This document shows positions 44,349-54,831 of a stretch of DNA of 64,000 nucleotides, in pieces (within the stretch, counting starts at the first letter, position 1; every line of letters starts with the position of its first letter). The stretch comes from Tricholoma matsutake (lineage: Eukaryota > Basidiomycota > Agaricomycetes > Agaricales > Tricholomataceae): contig AP026547.1 of the NCBI GenBank assembly GCA_026075535.2, positions 806,001-870,000 on the forward strand, in the 5' to 3' direction. Both the position numbers and the translations under genes were made by a program. Under the pieces are notes generated by a model that had not been told where the DNA came from, did not search any database, and saw only the letters and a list, made by a program, of their open reading frames with translations.

Positions 44349-45200
44349 CTCCTGGGGATCAAACTCCTCGCTTCAACTGCTTATCACCCACAAACTGATG
44401 GCCAGACGGAGCGAGTCAACCAGGAACTGGAGCAGTACATCCGCCTCTTTGTCAATGAACGCCAGGACAATTGGGATGATCTCCTTCCTTTGGCTGAGTT
44501 TGGGTACAACAACCATGTCCATGCTTCCACTCAACAGACCCCTTTCCTCTTAGACACTGGACGACATCCACGCATGGGATTTGAACCTCGCCAAACTCCC
44601 TCACACATCGAGACAGTGAATGAGTTCACAGAACGCATGAGGGATAGCTTGGAGGAGGCAAGGGCAGCCTTAGCAAAGGTGAAGGACGACATGGCGCGAT
44701 TTTACAACCAGCGCCACTCCCCAACCCCTCAGTACAAGGTTGGTGATCGAGTTTATCTTGACTCCAGTGACATCTCCACTACACGTCCATCCAAGAAACT
44801 CGCTCATCGCTTCTTGGGACCTTTCCCCATTGTCAAGTGCGTTGGAACACATGCCTATCGTCTACGCCTCCCAGCCTCCATGTCCAGACTCCATCCCGTC
44901 TTCCATGTCGTCAAATTGCTTCCAGCTCCCCCAGATCCGTTCCCGGGACGCCATTCACACCCACCACCACCACCTACAGTGATCGAGGGAGAACCCCAAT
45001 ATGAAGTCGAGTCAATCTTGGACAGCCGTTTGCGTCGAGGAAAACTCCAGTATTTGGTACATTGGAAGGGTTATGGGTATGAGGAGAACTCATGGGTCGA
45101 AGAGTCTGACGTAAATGCCCCTCGGTTAATCAAGGAATTCCACCGATGGCACACTGCTGCACCGTGTCGCATTCAAGTCACGGACTTTGGTCGTATATGA
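44349..45200 (+). CDS. Gypsy-3 integrase C-terminus with chromodomain
   Basis: Continues in frame: STAYHPQTDGQTERVNQELE (catalytic Glu), LPLAEFGYNNHVHASTQQTP, SKKLAHRFLGPFPIVKCVG, SRLHPVFHVVKLLPAP, then a chromodomain PQYEVESILDSRLRRGKLQYL with WKGYGYEENSW. Stop TGA at 45198-45200. 41 bases follow to the 3' LTR, including the purine tract AGAGAGGGGGTGA. Confidence 0.95.
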   Translation, partial: LLGIKLLASTAYHPQTDGQTERVNQELEQYIRLFVNERQDNWDDLLPLAEFGYNNHVHASTQQTPFLLDTGRHPRMGFEPRQTPSHIETVNEFTERMRDSLEEARAALAKVKDDMARFYNQRHSPTPQYKVGDRVYLDSSDISTTRPSKKLAHRFLGPFPIVKCVGTHAYRLRLPASMSRLHPVFHVVKLLPAPPDPFPGRHSHPPPPPTVIEGEPQYEVESILDSRLRRGKLQYLVHWKGYGYEENSWVEESDVNAPRLIKEFHRWHTAAPCRIQVTDFGRI

Positions 45201-45241
45201 TTTCGAATGCATCGGGGCGATGCATCTTAGAGAGGGGGTGA

Positions 45242-45667
45242 TGTAAGGGGACTAAGGGGGTGCCCTGTGTGTTTTTCCTATTTTTTATGTTCGTCCCATA
45301 TTTTTCCCCACCTCATTTCCTTCTATTCTTCATTTTCTATGATTTTTCCGGATTTTATTACTAATTTTCCCTTGCTATCATGTTTGTATATGTTGACACT
45401 TTTATATTTAGAGGCGGAGTACCCCTTCCGACACATACCCCTTGGTATGATGTCATTCGGCGGCCTTGATCCGCCTATCTCCGCCTTTTTCTATTTTTAG
45501 GTTATATTTGATTTTTGTCGTCTTCACATATACTGGGCATCAGCAAGGGGATCCTTAGAGTTTTCTCTTTGGATTTCCCTTTGCTAGGTGCGCCCCCAAT
45601 GCCTGTATTATGTAGTATAATTTTAACTTCGGATTTCCCTTTGCTAGAGGCTTAGGTTGCCCTTATA
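45242..45667 (+). repeat. Gypsy-3 3' LTR
   Basis: 426 bp, one substitution from the 5' LTR at 45570. Followed by the TSD GATAC inside the Gypsy-2 integrase. Confidence 0.95.
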
Positions 45668-46560
45668 GATACACCTGTAGAGGTGGAAGGAGCATTGTTG
45701 TAGGCAAATTTGCCCAAGGGCAAGAGGTGAGACCAATCATCCTGCTGATAGTTGCAGAAGATCCAGAGGTACTGCCCCAAGGTCTCATTTAGTTGTTCTG
45801 TCTGACCATCACCTTGCGGGTGATAACTGGAAGTGAAGTGGATCCACATGTCGAGCGCTTTTCCGAGGGGGCAGAAGAAATGGGAGACAAACTCAGATCC
45901 CCAGTCGCAAGTGACGTGCGACAGAACACCATGCTTGGAGAAGATGTGGAGGACGAACAGGTTGGCTAGTTCTTGGGCTGTAATTTCATTGACAGTTGGG
46001 ATGAAGATGCCTTGCTTGGTGAGGCGGTCAACGATGACCAGGATAGTGGTGTGACCATCGGAGTCAGGTAGTTGTTCAATGAAGTCCATGGAGATGGAGT
46101 TCCAAGGTTGTTCTGGAACCGGAAGTTGCTTTAGGAACCCGTAGGGCTTGTGTCAAGATGATTTGGACCTTTTGCAAGTGGTACAGGATTTGCAGAATTC
46201 CTGCACAAAGGTGCAGAGGTTTGGCCAGACATATTCCCAGTGGACAAGCTGCTGGGTTTTGTTTTGTGCGAAGTGGCCAGAGAGGATGTGATTGTGTTTG
46301 TACTGAAGGACCTTGAGGCGAAGATCCACGACGTCCAGAACATAAATCTGGTCGAAGTGGCGGAGAAGACCTGCCTCATCTATGGTCCAGTTGGGGTCGG
46401 TAGGTGTCGGAAGATGTGCGGATGAAAAGGGGTCAAGGGGTAGGGAGGTGCGGATGTCATGGTGGAGTTTCTCAACATCCATGATTACTGCTTGTCGAAG
46501 AATGGGTGTGGCAAAATAGGTGGCGCGCAGGGAAGAGGTGAGCTGTTCCTGTGTGAATAC
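45668..46560 (-). pseudogene. Gypsy-2 integrase zinc domain and catalytic core
   Basis: RNase H end, then zinc domain (HILSGHFAQNKT, CKSCTTCKRSK), TGA at 46153-46155 in place of arginine, then SMDFIEQLPDSDGHTTILV (first Asp), DWGSEFVSHFF (second Asp region) and SSYHPQGDGQTEQLNETLG (Glu). Ends at the Gypsy-3 border in APSTSTGVS. Coding continues at 39620. Confidence 0.9.
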
Positions 46561-46563
46561 AGG

Positions 46564-46920
46564 TCAGAAGTTGGTTGGGTTTATGGAGGTGAAGTCGCTA
46601 TTTCCCCCTTTGCAGTAGACGTCCCAACGTCTAGTGAGCACGTCTGGCTTGGCCCCTAGTTTTCCGGGGTGGAAGCGGATGACGAGATTGAACTGGGAAA
46701 GGTACTCAGACCAATGGGCCTGGCGGCGGGTGAGCAACTTGGTAGTGCTGAAGTACTCAAGATTTTTGTGGTCTGTGACCACATCAACTGGGTTTGTGGA
46801 ACCCTCGAAGTACTGCTGCCAGTGTTTGAAGGCTTCAAAAACAGCCAAGAGTTCCTTATCATGTGTGTTGTAATTTAGTTCAGCAGGATTGAAGGCGCAG
46901 GAATGAAAAGCTACTCTCCA
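46564..46920 (-). pseudogene. Gypsy-2 RNase H
   Basis: FHSCAFNPAELNYNTHDKELLAVF begins the recognisable part, then TDHKNLEYFSTTKLLTRRQAHW and RFHPGKLGAKPDVLTRR. TGA at 46564-46566 in place of arginine. Between it and RT (46920-47008) there are two frame changes around the ETDASDYTLAAIL segment. Confidence 0.85.
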
Positions 46921-47007
46921 TCCGCAGTGTAAACCGAAAGGATAGCTGCTAGGGTGTAGTCGGAAGCGTCAGTTTCGAGTACCATCTGTGAGTCAGGTAC
47001 CCATTGC

Positions 47008-48357
47008 TTATAGGATGGGGGCGTGGGTGAATTCTTGTTTGAGCTTTTCAAAAGTGTTGTGGCACTTCTTGTTGAAGTCCCATGGTGCGGATTTCCGCAT
47101 CAAGCAGGTGAGTGGGATGACAATGTTTGAATAGCCATTAATGAAGGGGCGGTAAAAGTTGCAAAAGCCTAAGAAGGATTGAATATCCTTAACTTTCCTA
47201 GGCTTGGGCCAGTCAAGCACGGTTTTGACTTTATCCTCAGACATCCGCAGTCCATCCGGTGAAAGGATGAAACCCAAATATTCGACGGTGTCTTTGTGGA
47301 ACTCACATTTCTGTGGAGAGGCATAAAGTCCATTTTTCCGGAGACGGCGGAGGACTTCTTTGATGTGAGCCCCATGCTGGGACTTGTCATTGGAATAGAT
47401 TAGGATGTTGTCAAGGTATACGATGATGCAAACATCCAGCATGTCGCTGAAGATGTCGTTCATAAACTGCTGGAAAGCTGCAGGTGCATTCATGAGCCCA
47501 AAGGGGACCACCAACCACTCGAAGGATCCATAGCGGGTGCAGACAGTAGTTTTCCACTCATCACCATCAGCAATGCAGACTAGGTGATAAGCATGCCGCA
47601 AGTCTATTTTGGTGAATAAGCGGGCTTTGTGGGGAGAGTCAAGTAGGTCAGAAATGAGAGGAAGTGGGTAGCAGTCTTTCTTTGTAAGATGGTTAAGTCC
47701 TCGGTAGTCAACACAAAGTTGGAGACTACCGTCCTTCTTCTTGACAAAGAGAATCAGACCGCCATGTGGAGACTTGGATGGGCGGATGAAGCCTGAGTGG
47801 ATGTTTTTGTCAATAAAGACTTGTAAGGCTTCTAATTCAGAGGGGGAGAGAGAATACATTCGGCCCGGAGGTGGAGGAGTATTATCTTCTGTCTCTATCT
47901 TGAGGTCGTAAGACCGATGCGGAGGAAGGGTATCTGCTTTAGTCTTATTAAAGACATCAGCAAATTCGTGATACTCGGGAGGAATATCAGAGAGGTCGGA
48001 GGAGTTAGCAGAATGGGCAGAGCGGGCGGATAACCCTTCTGGAGCGAAGGTCATCTGAAAAGCTATTGCCCCAGGAAGTTTGCTAGCATGCGCATAAGCA
48101 GCAGCATTGATGAAGGAGATGTCGGGAGGTGTAAACTTAGGAGGAATGGGGGGTTCAGAAAGTGTGGAAGAGTCGGGAATTTCTACCAGAAGATTCGGGG
48201 ACAAAGGTGACGTCAGGGGTGCTGGACCTCTATGATCTGCAGAGCAGAAAGTGAGTTGGCTTGAAGACCAGTCAATCAACGGATTGTATTGCTTCAGCCA
48301 GTTATGACTGAGTATGGTGGAACAGGAAGAGTCGAGCGAGGTTACATAAAATGACAA
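47008..48357 (-). pseudogene. Gypsy-2 end of protease and reverse transcriptase
   Basis: 449-codon open frame. After the protease tail it has YHEFADVFNKTKADTLPPHR, RMYSLSPSELEAL, IRPSKSPHGGLILFVKKKDGS, FTKIDLRHAYHLV and the active-site segment IIVYLDNILIYS. The second catalytic Asp is Asn (YLDN, codon AAC), an inactivating change explained by GACGAC becoming GACAAC. Arginine-to-cysteine (LVCIADG, VCTRYG) and Thr-to-Met (GLMNAP) changes elsewhere are also CpG transitions. Confidence 0.9.
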
Positions 48358-48711
48358 ATTGAATACTTCACCGGCAGGGAAGGTGACTGGAAGTTTGATG
48401 ATCTGAGTTATGGTGGAGTTGCAAGTTCCATCAAAGAGTCATAAACTGATCGGGTTAATGGATTCCATGCTGAGTTGGTTATTCAACATGAAAGAGGAGT
48501 CAAGGAAGCAGTGGGAGGAGCCAGAGTCGATAAGGGTTCAGAAAGGGGCGGACGAGTCAGGAAATGTTAAAAGAATGGTTAGGGAGTCAGGGTCGGAAAG
48601 AGCAGACACGTTGAGACAAATGTAGGCAGCCAAGTGGGTAAGGTCAATGCAACCCCCAGCCCCAATGGCTGTATCCTGAGGGTTGCAGACTATTTTTCTG
48701 GATCCATAGTC
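48358..48711 (-). pseudogene. Gypsy-2 aspartic protease
   Basis: Reads TLIDSGSSHCFLDSSF, the DSG active site, and then KLPVTFPAGEVFNLSFYVTSL, with TGA codons at 48538-48540 and 48439-48441 where arginine fits. Same frame as the RT downstream, so Gag-Pol was a single ORF as in Tf1. Confidence 0.85.
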
Positions 48712-49774
48712 TCAGGAACAACAGTGGATGCACGGGCTTTTGCAGCTTTGGATTTCGGGCAGTTTCCTGGGCTTGTCCTGGGAAGTGTTCTTTGTCATGG
48801 AAGACTGCTGGTTGGAGGTGTTACTGCGGGCGGAGTTTGAAGATGCTTGGTTTGTCGATGGGGAAGGGCTTTTGGAAGAGTCCTTCCGACTAGAGTTAGT
48901 GACGTTACGGGAATTCTTTGTCTCGAAACGGGATTCGTCTTCTTGCATCCAGTAGATGTCATCACTGTCCTGCACTTTCAAGTGTAGTTCTGCGAGAGTA
49001 TTGGGTTTACCACCCCGGAGCACTTCTATGCGAAGCCAGAGCAGAAGACTATGGAAATAGCGGTCACGAAGGGCTGCTTCATTCCAGTTGACCCTAGAAG
49101 CTAATTCCCAGAAGTCAACGTTATATTTCGTGATACGACCACCTTTCTTCATTGCTAAGTCAGAGAGAGCTTTTTCTGTGTCCCCAACCAGGTCGTGCAG
49201 ACCAAAGTTACTTTCCAGCTCGGCGAGGAAAGCTTCATAGTCCCACATCCAGTGTGCAGAATCTGTTGGGTCATTCAGACCAGGCTCAAACCAACTGAGA
49301 GCTAATCCCTTAAGATAAGAAAGGATGAATATGATCTTTTTCTCATCAGAGGAAAATACATGCGGACGGTCGCGGAAATGAAGATTGCAGGAGACTAAGA
49401 AGTCTCTAAGTTTCTTCGGATTGGCGCCGCCGAAAGTGTCGGGGTCACAAACTTTGATTTTTTCGGTCTTGGGTGTGTTATTCTGATGAAGGGTGCGGAT
49501 ACTCTCCGAGAGGTTGTAAAGGACATCTATGAACCTATCCCCTGGGTCAGGGTTTTCCCCCGTGGGAGGTTGATCCTCAGGATCATTGGGATCGGGGTCA
49601 TCCCCAGGGCTGTCAGGACCACTAGGGTCGTCGGGTCCGCTGGGGGGTCCCCTCTAGACCAGGATCTTCCAACCCGAAGGGTTCAGGCTGGTTGATGCCC
49701 CCTATGTACTCAAGGGGAGTTCTTGATTGAAAACCTTCTGGGTTGCTGGAAGGTTGCGGGGCACAGGTGGACAT
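48712..49774 (-). pseudogene. Gypsy-2 Gag
   Basis: ATG at 49774 is followed by a proline/aspartate-rich N-terminus (GPDDPSGPDSPGDDPDPND). After a frame change the capsid domain reads FGGANPKKLRDFLVSCNLHF, KGLALSWFEP, FLAELESNFG and FHSLLLWLRIEVL, ending in a Ser/Asn-rich tail. TGA at 48712-48714 follows CIHCCS. No classic CCHC knuckle is visible. Confidence 0.8.
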
Positions 49775-50006
49775 GAGATTGGCACTGATTGAGGGAGCTC
49801 CTGAGCTGATTTGTCAGAAGATGTTTGAGGGTCTGGAAGACACTCCAAAAGTAGTGGCAGGTCAAGGGTCAGAAAGGGTGGATCACTGGATTGCAGAGAT
49901 CCCTGGAATAGTACCGGCGCATTGGGAGTTTCTTGTTGTGCGCTGGCGGGTCTCGGTAGGGGTCATAGAGAGGAAATGGACGAGTGAAGTGTGAGTTCAT
50001 ATATAC

Positions 50007-50715
50007 TGTTAAGAACTGATCCTAGAGGGTTCGTCAGAATCCGATCGGACACTGCGGGTGCTATTTATGGAAGGTTGTCGGGTTGTTGCGGATTTGGCAG
50101 GGAGGGGAAATGGAAAGGACTTGGCTTCAGCTTGTAAGAAGCTGTGCCCTTCACCTTGTCCAGTGTCCTAATTTCAAGTTGGAGGTTTGGAGGTAGGGAT
50201 GGGAAAGTGGAGGTAAATGCAGAAAGGAGTATGGAGGGACTTAGGTTAAGTTCAGATGAGGTTAGAACTTCAGAGGGAGACTGGAGGTCGAGTCAAACAG
50301 AGTTCAGACTCTTAGAGAACTGGGGTTTGGAGTAGAAGGAGGTTTTTGATTGGCAGATTAAAGTCGAGTCTATGTCGATATATGAACTGAGGAATACAAG
50401 GTGAAACTAACTAAGCTTAAATACTGTAGTCCGGAATAATGTGGAACAGGAACGAAGACTGCGGCAGTGTCTCGACTGCATAGATAAATTATCTAGCGGG
50501 AGCCGCACAGGAATCCATAGTCGAATTTGCAATAGAGACGGCAGCCTTGGGAAGGCAGCCATGGATGCTGTACAAGGCGGCCTGGTGCACAGCAGTGTGG
50601 GTAGTGCAAGGTGGCTGGGAACGAAATCGGGAGGTGTAGGCAAAAGTCATGTTCGATGTGCGGGAAAGAGTCGGATGGATGCGGGTTCCGATCGGGCGAG
50701 GAACAGTTCTTGACA
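50007..50715 (-). repeat. Gypsy-2 5' LTR
   Basis: 709 bp, partner of 37138-37860. Bases 49775-50006 are the leader. No clear tRNA-complementary primer site was recognised next to the LTR. Confidence 0.95.
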
Positions 50716-50761
50716 GAACCCACATGGTCTTAGCTCGCACATAGTGGGTGTCACCCTAACA
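50716..50761 (+). repeat. Gypsy-1 3' LTR, last part
   Basis: Begins with the duplicated GAACC and carries the final 41 bases of the LTR (GTGGGTGTCACCCTAACA end). It is followed by the copia target duplication GCTGG. Confidence 0.95.
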
Positions 50762-50766
50762 GCTGG

Positions 50767-51041
50767 ATGGGAAGCAACATGGCTCAGAAATTTGTATGGT
50801 GAACTCAGATTTTCTCAAAATTATCCAATGATTATTAAAGGCGACAACGATGGTTCTGTCGTATTAACCCACAACCCGCAATTCCATCAGTGATCAAAAC
50901 ACATCGCCTTATGTTATCATTGGGTCCGAGATCTCGTAACCGATAAAATACTGGATATTCAAAATTGTTGCGACCTGGAACAAACAGCAGACACATTAAC
51001 AAAGGCACTACTGAGGCCCAAATTTATGCAACATAGGGTGG
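50767..51041 (+). pseudogene. Copia RNase H, continuation after the Gypsy-1 insertion
   Basis: Reads EATWLRNLYGELRF, KGDNDGSVVLTHNPQFHQ-stop-SKHIALCYHWVRD (TGA at 50891-50893 in place of an arginine), then QTADTLTKALLRPKF, the standard end of copia RNase H. It joins in frame with 31189. The last 25 bases of the gene lie beyond Gypsy-4 at 58949-58973. Confidence 0.9.
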
Positions 51042-51704
51042 TGTTAAGGGCGAAGCCTCAACCACTCGATCTAGTCGATGTCGTTCGACAAGGTGCTTCC
51101 TCGACGAGTCGTTTGGCACTAGTCTTACTTGGAGCGTCCGACGTAAGATAGGTAGTGCACTCTAGCAGGGCTTCTGCATAGAGTCATTCAGGTTCACACA
51201 CTAAGGGGCTTCCTTAGTGGTTTCGAGTAAGTTCATGAGTTGCAAGTTAAGGCTGTTAATTGCCTAGATCTAAACTAAGGACATCCCTACTACGAGTTGC
51301 AGTATTTATACTACAAGGGAGGTCCTTATCATCCAATCGGAAAGATAGATGTGTATCAAGTAAGAATAGAAACAATAGGCCTCATGCCTTGCATGAGGCG
51401 TCCGATGTCATGGAGTGCTGCAGCGCAGCATGTCAGGAAACAATAAGAGATAAGCCTCATGCCTAGCATGAGGCTGTTGTATCACAGCATGTGTGGGAGT
51501 GGGTTCAGGTGCATGGAGTCACCATGTGTCAAGGGTGCCTTCCATGGGAAGGGGATCAAATGCATGCAGTCGGCATGTGTCATGCGTGTGTCTGGTGTCA
51601 AAGACATGCCCTAGGCATGAATCATGGGGTGCCTCCTGTCTGGAGGGGATCATCGGGTCAGTCGGGTCGGTCAGGTTCCATGAGTTACAAGGAAAATTGT
51701 AACA
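51042..51704 (-). repeat. Gypsy-4 3' LTR
   Basis: 663 bp. Rich in the palindromic words GCCTCATGC...GCATGAGGC and CAGCATGT. It lacks about 100 bp of GATGTCAAGGA-type repeats present in the partner LTR, so repeat number changed after insertion, or recombination occurred. Confidence 0.95.
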
Positions 51705-51966
51705 TTACCCCCCCGCTATGGTTGAAAGTTCCACACTTCGACCTAAATCTTCGTTTCTCCTTCGTGGTCTGATCAGGCATAGTCTGGTTATGTGGGTGGG
51801 TCGGGGTCAAGGGGTATGATGAAGGAATCATTTGTTTCCAAGCTTGGACTGTGATCGGGTTCTTTTCGTTTTATACTGCCTTTAGCAGTGGTGTCAAAGA
51901 GTCGGTGGTGTCGTCGGAAGGGGGAGGGGTGTGTAGGGTTTGCACAGTATCAAGGGTAATCACTGT

Positions 51967-52101
51967 AGTTTTACATCTTTGCAGATGATTGCTAGTTTAA
52001 CATCTTTGCGGATGGTCGGTAGTTTAACGTCTTTGCGGATGGTCGGTAGTTTAATGTCTTTGCAGACGATTGGTAGTTTAACGTCTTTGCAGATGGTCTG
52101 T
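51967..52101 (-). repeat. Five tandem 27-bp units in the Gypsy-4 accessory ORF tail
   Basis: AGTTTAACGTCTTTGCGGAT-type unit repeated five times at exact 27-bp spacing from 51967 to 52101. On the minus strand each unit encodes nine residues with consensus RPSAKTLNY. The frame is the one of the upstream ORF (52109-52588), separated from it by a TAG. Confidence 0.85.
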
Positions 52102-52588
52102 TTGCACCCTAGTTGTGCTCAGTGGTCTGGGGTGTTGGTGTATGGGGGTGTTGGCTGGAATGCAGCAATGTCCCCAGTTCTCCATGTCGTCCAAATAAGA
52201 GCTGTCTTGCCAGCTCGAATCCGCTTTCTTCGTCGTAGTGGGTGCTCCACTGAAGGTCATTCCACAGTAGTGGGCTGATCCCTGCTAGTGGTCTCCTGCC
52301 TGGGGTCAGACCATCACAGTTGACAACAAATTGTTCAGGGAGATAGTCTCCACCGTCTAACTGTTCTTCGAAGCACCACTCCTCAAATTGTGCTTTTACC
52401 CAGGTCAAATCCATTTTTGTGCTCCTTCGCGCATAGAGGCAGCATGTTGGGCAAGTCGAGGATATTCTCTTTATCCAGTCATCTCTGTTTATCCAGAATG
52501 TGATTCTGTGTGGGCATTCCCAAGAGGGTTGCCCCAGCAGTCTGTTCGTTCTTGGTGACTGGTCAATGACTCGTCGTCCAGTCGCCAT
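51967..52588 (-). CDS. Gypsy-4 accessory ORF between pol and 3' LTR, novel
   Basis: ATG at 52588 in good context (GAACATGGCG), 98 bases after the pol stop, on the pol strand. 159 codons to TAG at 52109, and the same frame runs on through the five 9-residue repeats. Tryptophan-rich (ITFWINRDDWIKRI, QFEEWCFEEQLDGGDYLP, LLWNDLQWSTHYDEESGFEL) with CPTCC. No signal peptide or membrane segment, so not an obvious envelope. I know of no matching family. Position equals that of env or other extra genes in retroelements; it could be expressed by a spliced or internal transcript. Confidence 0.5.
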
Positions 52589-52685
52589 GTTCTTCTCGTA
52601 TTCATTCTTTATCGAAAGGGGGTGGGGGTGGGAGTGAACGTGAAGGGCGTCAACATTCAGATAGTGGGGGTTTCTTGGGTTCTCG

Positions 52686-53387
52686 TCAGAGATGGTACCT
52701 CTTCTTATATGCCGTCAGGATCTCGGGGGCATTCTTCAGGTTCGATTCAGGTTCCCATGTGTTTTCGGATGTCGGGTAGTCAACCCATTTCACGAGGTAA
52801 TGGTGTGTCTTGCCGTGCTTCTTGTGTGCAATGATCGCTTCCACCTCGTATCCGTTTTCTCCTTCCACAAGGTCGGGTGGTGGAGTCAGGAAGTTTTGTC
52901 CATGAGTGTCGTTCTCATGGTATCGCGTGAGTAAAGCCGCATGGAATACCGGGTGGATCTTCCATCTCGGCGGCAGTTTCAATCGGTATGTTGTTCTCGA
53001 CAAGGCATCTTCAATCACAAAGGGCCCTTCTCATTTTGGCGCCAGTTTTCTTGTTGGGTAGCCAATCTTCAGGTTCTTGGAGTCAAGCCATACTTGTTCT
53101 CCAACCTTGAACGGTTCGTATCGCCCTTTCATTTGGGCGGCCATAGCCTGTCTGGCTAGTTCGTGTGCGGCAAGAGCTTCCCTTCTTGCAGAGAGAAGCT
53201 CTTGGATTCTCTGTTCGGCGGCCGGCACATTCATCTTTTTGTAAGGGGTGGGGATAGCGCGTGGCTGATATCCCATCATCAAGTAAAATGGCGAATGTTT
53301 TACTGCAGAGTGCGTCTTTTGGTTATGCATGAATTCTGCTGTTGGGAGATAACACTCCCAATCTTCTGGTTTGTTCAAACAGAACAT
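52686..53387 (-). pseudogene. Gypsy-4 integrase C-terminus and chromodomain
   Basis: YLPTAEFMHNQKTHSAVKHS, QPRAIPTPYKKMNVP, KVGEQVWLDSKNLKIGYP, then TGA at 53031-53033 (arginine expected), KLPPRWKIHPVFHAALLTRY and a chromodomain (GYEVEAIIAHKKHGKTHHYL, VKWVDYPTSENTWEPE), ending at stop 52686. Aromatic-cage-type residues (Y, W, and a second W) of a methyl-lysine reader are present. Confidence 0.9.
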
Positions 53388-54242
53388 GCGGAGGTAAACT
53401 TCTAGTTCTTGGTTTACTCACTCCATTTCTCCATCAGTCTGGGGGTGATAGGTGGTGCTCATGGATAGCTTGATTCTGAGCAGTCGTCCGAGTTCTCGGA
53501 AGAGTTTGGATGCAAATCAAGGGTCTCTGTCTGAGATGATTCTTCCGGGGAGTCCAAATCTTGTGTACACATGGCGCAGGTAGAGGTCTGTGGTGCCAAG
53601 TGTGTCGATCATCTTCGCGCAAGGGATAAAAATTACCCCCTTTGTAAGACCATGGTCTACCACGACCATGATTGAGTCAAATCCATTTATTACGGGTAGG
53701 TCCATAATAAAATCTGTCGTTACCAGCTCAAATGGTCTGCTGGCATCAGATGATATCGGTGTCAGGGGTGGGGTCATCAGGTGGGTGTTGATCTTCATTT
53801 GCTGGCACTTTCCGCAGCCTTCGACATATTTCTTTATGAAGTTGGCCATTCCTGGCCACCAGTAGTCTCGTCGGATCAGTTCAATTGTTTGCCATTGTCC
53901 AGGGTGCCCTGTCATGATGCTATCATGGTATTTCCATATGATTGCTCGCCGGAGGGTTTTGTCCTGTGGCACATAGCACCTGTCTTTGAAAAAGAGCAGG
54001 CCGTCTTCGAATTTCCAGTCCTCCAATGCAGACTTGATTGGGGGAGTTCCGTTGTTCTTCAGGGCTCGTAAAGCTTCATTTACAAGGTCGTCCTTCATTA
54101 TTGCTGAGACCAGGGCTCCCTGGAGCTCAGTGTTGATTGTTTTGATGAACAGTTCGTCAGCAAGGATGGTCTTGTCCTCATTATCAGTGTCTTCTTCGGC
54201 TATGTGATCTGCTCTCCTCGATAGGGCATCAGATTGTACCAT
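53388..54242 (-). pseudogene. Gypsy-4 integrase zinc domain and catalytic core
   Basis: End of RNase H (ALSRRADH), zinc domain (YHDSIMTGHPGQW, CGKCQQMK), catalytic core (TTDFIMDLPVINGFDSIMVV first Asp, IISDRDP second Asp, [22 protein letters not shown] for the Glu). TGA codons at 53517-53519 and 53418-53420, each at an arginine position conserved in the sister elements. Confidence 0.9.
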
Positions 54243-54831
54243 CTGTGATCCTGGTATGTGTTGTAGCTTCAGGTCAAATTGTGACAGGTAAATGGCCCAT
54301 CTAGCCTGTCATCGGTTTAGTTTCTGTGGCTGACGGAAGTACATCAGGTTCTTGTGATCGGACAGTACCATCACAGGGAATGGTGTCCCCTGTAGGTAGT
54401 GTCTCCATGTTTCCAGTGCTCGGATTACTCCCAATAGTTCCCAGTCATATATCTCATAATTTCTTTCCGCTTCGTTGAAAGAATGTGAGATGTATCCACA
54501 TGGGTGCCAGTCTCCATTGGCATCTTGTTGTCTGAGTACTGCACCTGTCGCAGATTTCGAGGCATCAGATTCCACCACAAATGGTTTTGTTGCGTCTGGC
54601 ATCAGCAGTACTGGGGTTTCATTGAACTTCCCTTTTAGCGCATTGAATGACTGCTGGCAGTTGTTTGTCCATTCAACTTTCTGGTTCTTCTTCATCAAAT
54701 CATTTAGCAGTCTGGCCAGATCCACGAAGTGTCTGATGAATTGTCGATAGAAGTTTCCGAATCCTAGGAAGGATCTTACATCCTTCACTGTCCTTGGTGT
54801 GGGCCAGTCTTTGATCCCAGCTGTTAGGAAA
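54243..54831 (-). pseudogene. Gypsy-4 RNase H and end of RT
   Basis: [77 protein letters not shown] and TGA at 54309-54311 before QARW (Gypsy-3 has KLNRRQARW here). Separated from the rest of RT by the solo LTR 54832-55232. Confidence 0.9.

Larger units (their letters stand above)
39621..45667 (+). mobile_element. Gypsy-3: nearly intact Ty3/gypsy chromovirus (youngest element)
   Basis: 6047 bp. Two 426-bp LTRs differ by a single base (C at 39949, T at 45570, a CpG position). TSD GATAC at 39616-39620 and 45668-45672. Gag, protease, RT, RNase H, integrase and chromodomain are all full length; only two stops (TGA at 41988-41990 and 44346-44348) interrupt pol. CpG content is visibly higher than in the surrounding elements. 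The LTR ends in TATA instead of the usual CA (TGTAAGG...CCTTATA) in both copies. Confidence 0.95.
37138..50715 (-). mobile_element. Gypsy-2: Tf1-like Ty3/gypsy element on the minus strand, hosting Gypsy-3
   Basis: LTRs at 37138-37860 and 50007-50715, TSD GAACC (37133-37137 and 50716-50720). On the minus strand a purine tract AAGGGGGAAATAC touches the 37860 LTR, proving that this one is the 3' LTR. Gag, protease, RT, RNase H, integrase and chromodomain follow in one mostly continuous frame, interrupted in integrase by Gypsy-3. A separate antisense gene lies between the chromodomain and the 3' LTR. Confidence 0.95.
31195..50761 (+). mobile_element. Gypsy-1: Ty3/gypsy chromovirus, hosting Gypsy-2 in its 3' LTR
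   Basis: Complete outline: 5' LTR 31195-31596, gag, protease, pol ending in a chromodomain, polypurine tract (AAAAGGGGGG, 36764-36773), 3' LTR 36777-37137 continued at 50721-50761. TSD GCTGG on both sides. It is broken by seven TGA stops, a deletion in the protease and another before RT. Two solo LTRs of the same family exist in the window (15494-15895 and 54832-55232). Confidence 0.95.

Noticed and set aside
50407..50740. Frames inside the Gypsy-2 LTR (and at 37538-37894)
   Set aside because: They lie entirely in LTR sequence present twice in the element.
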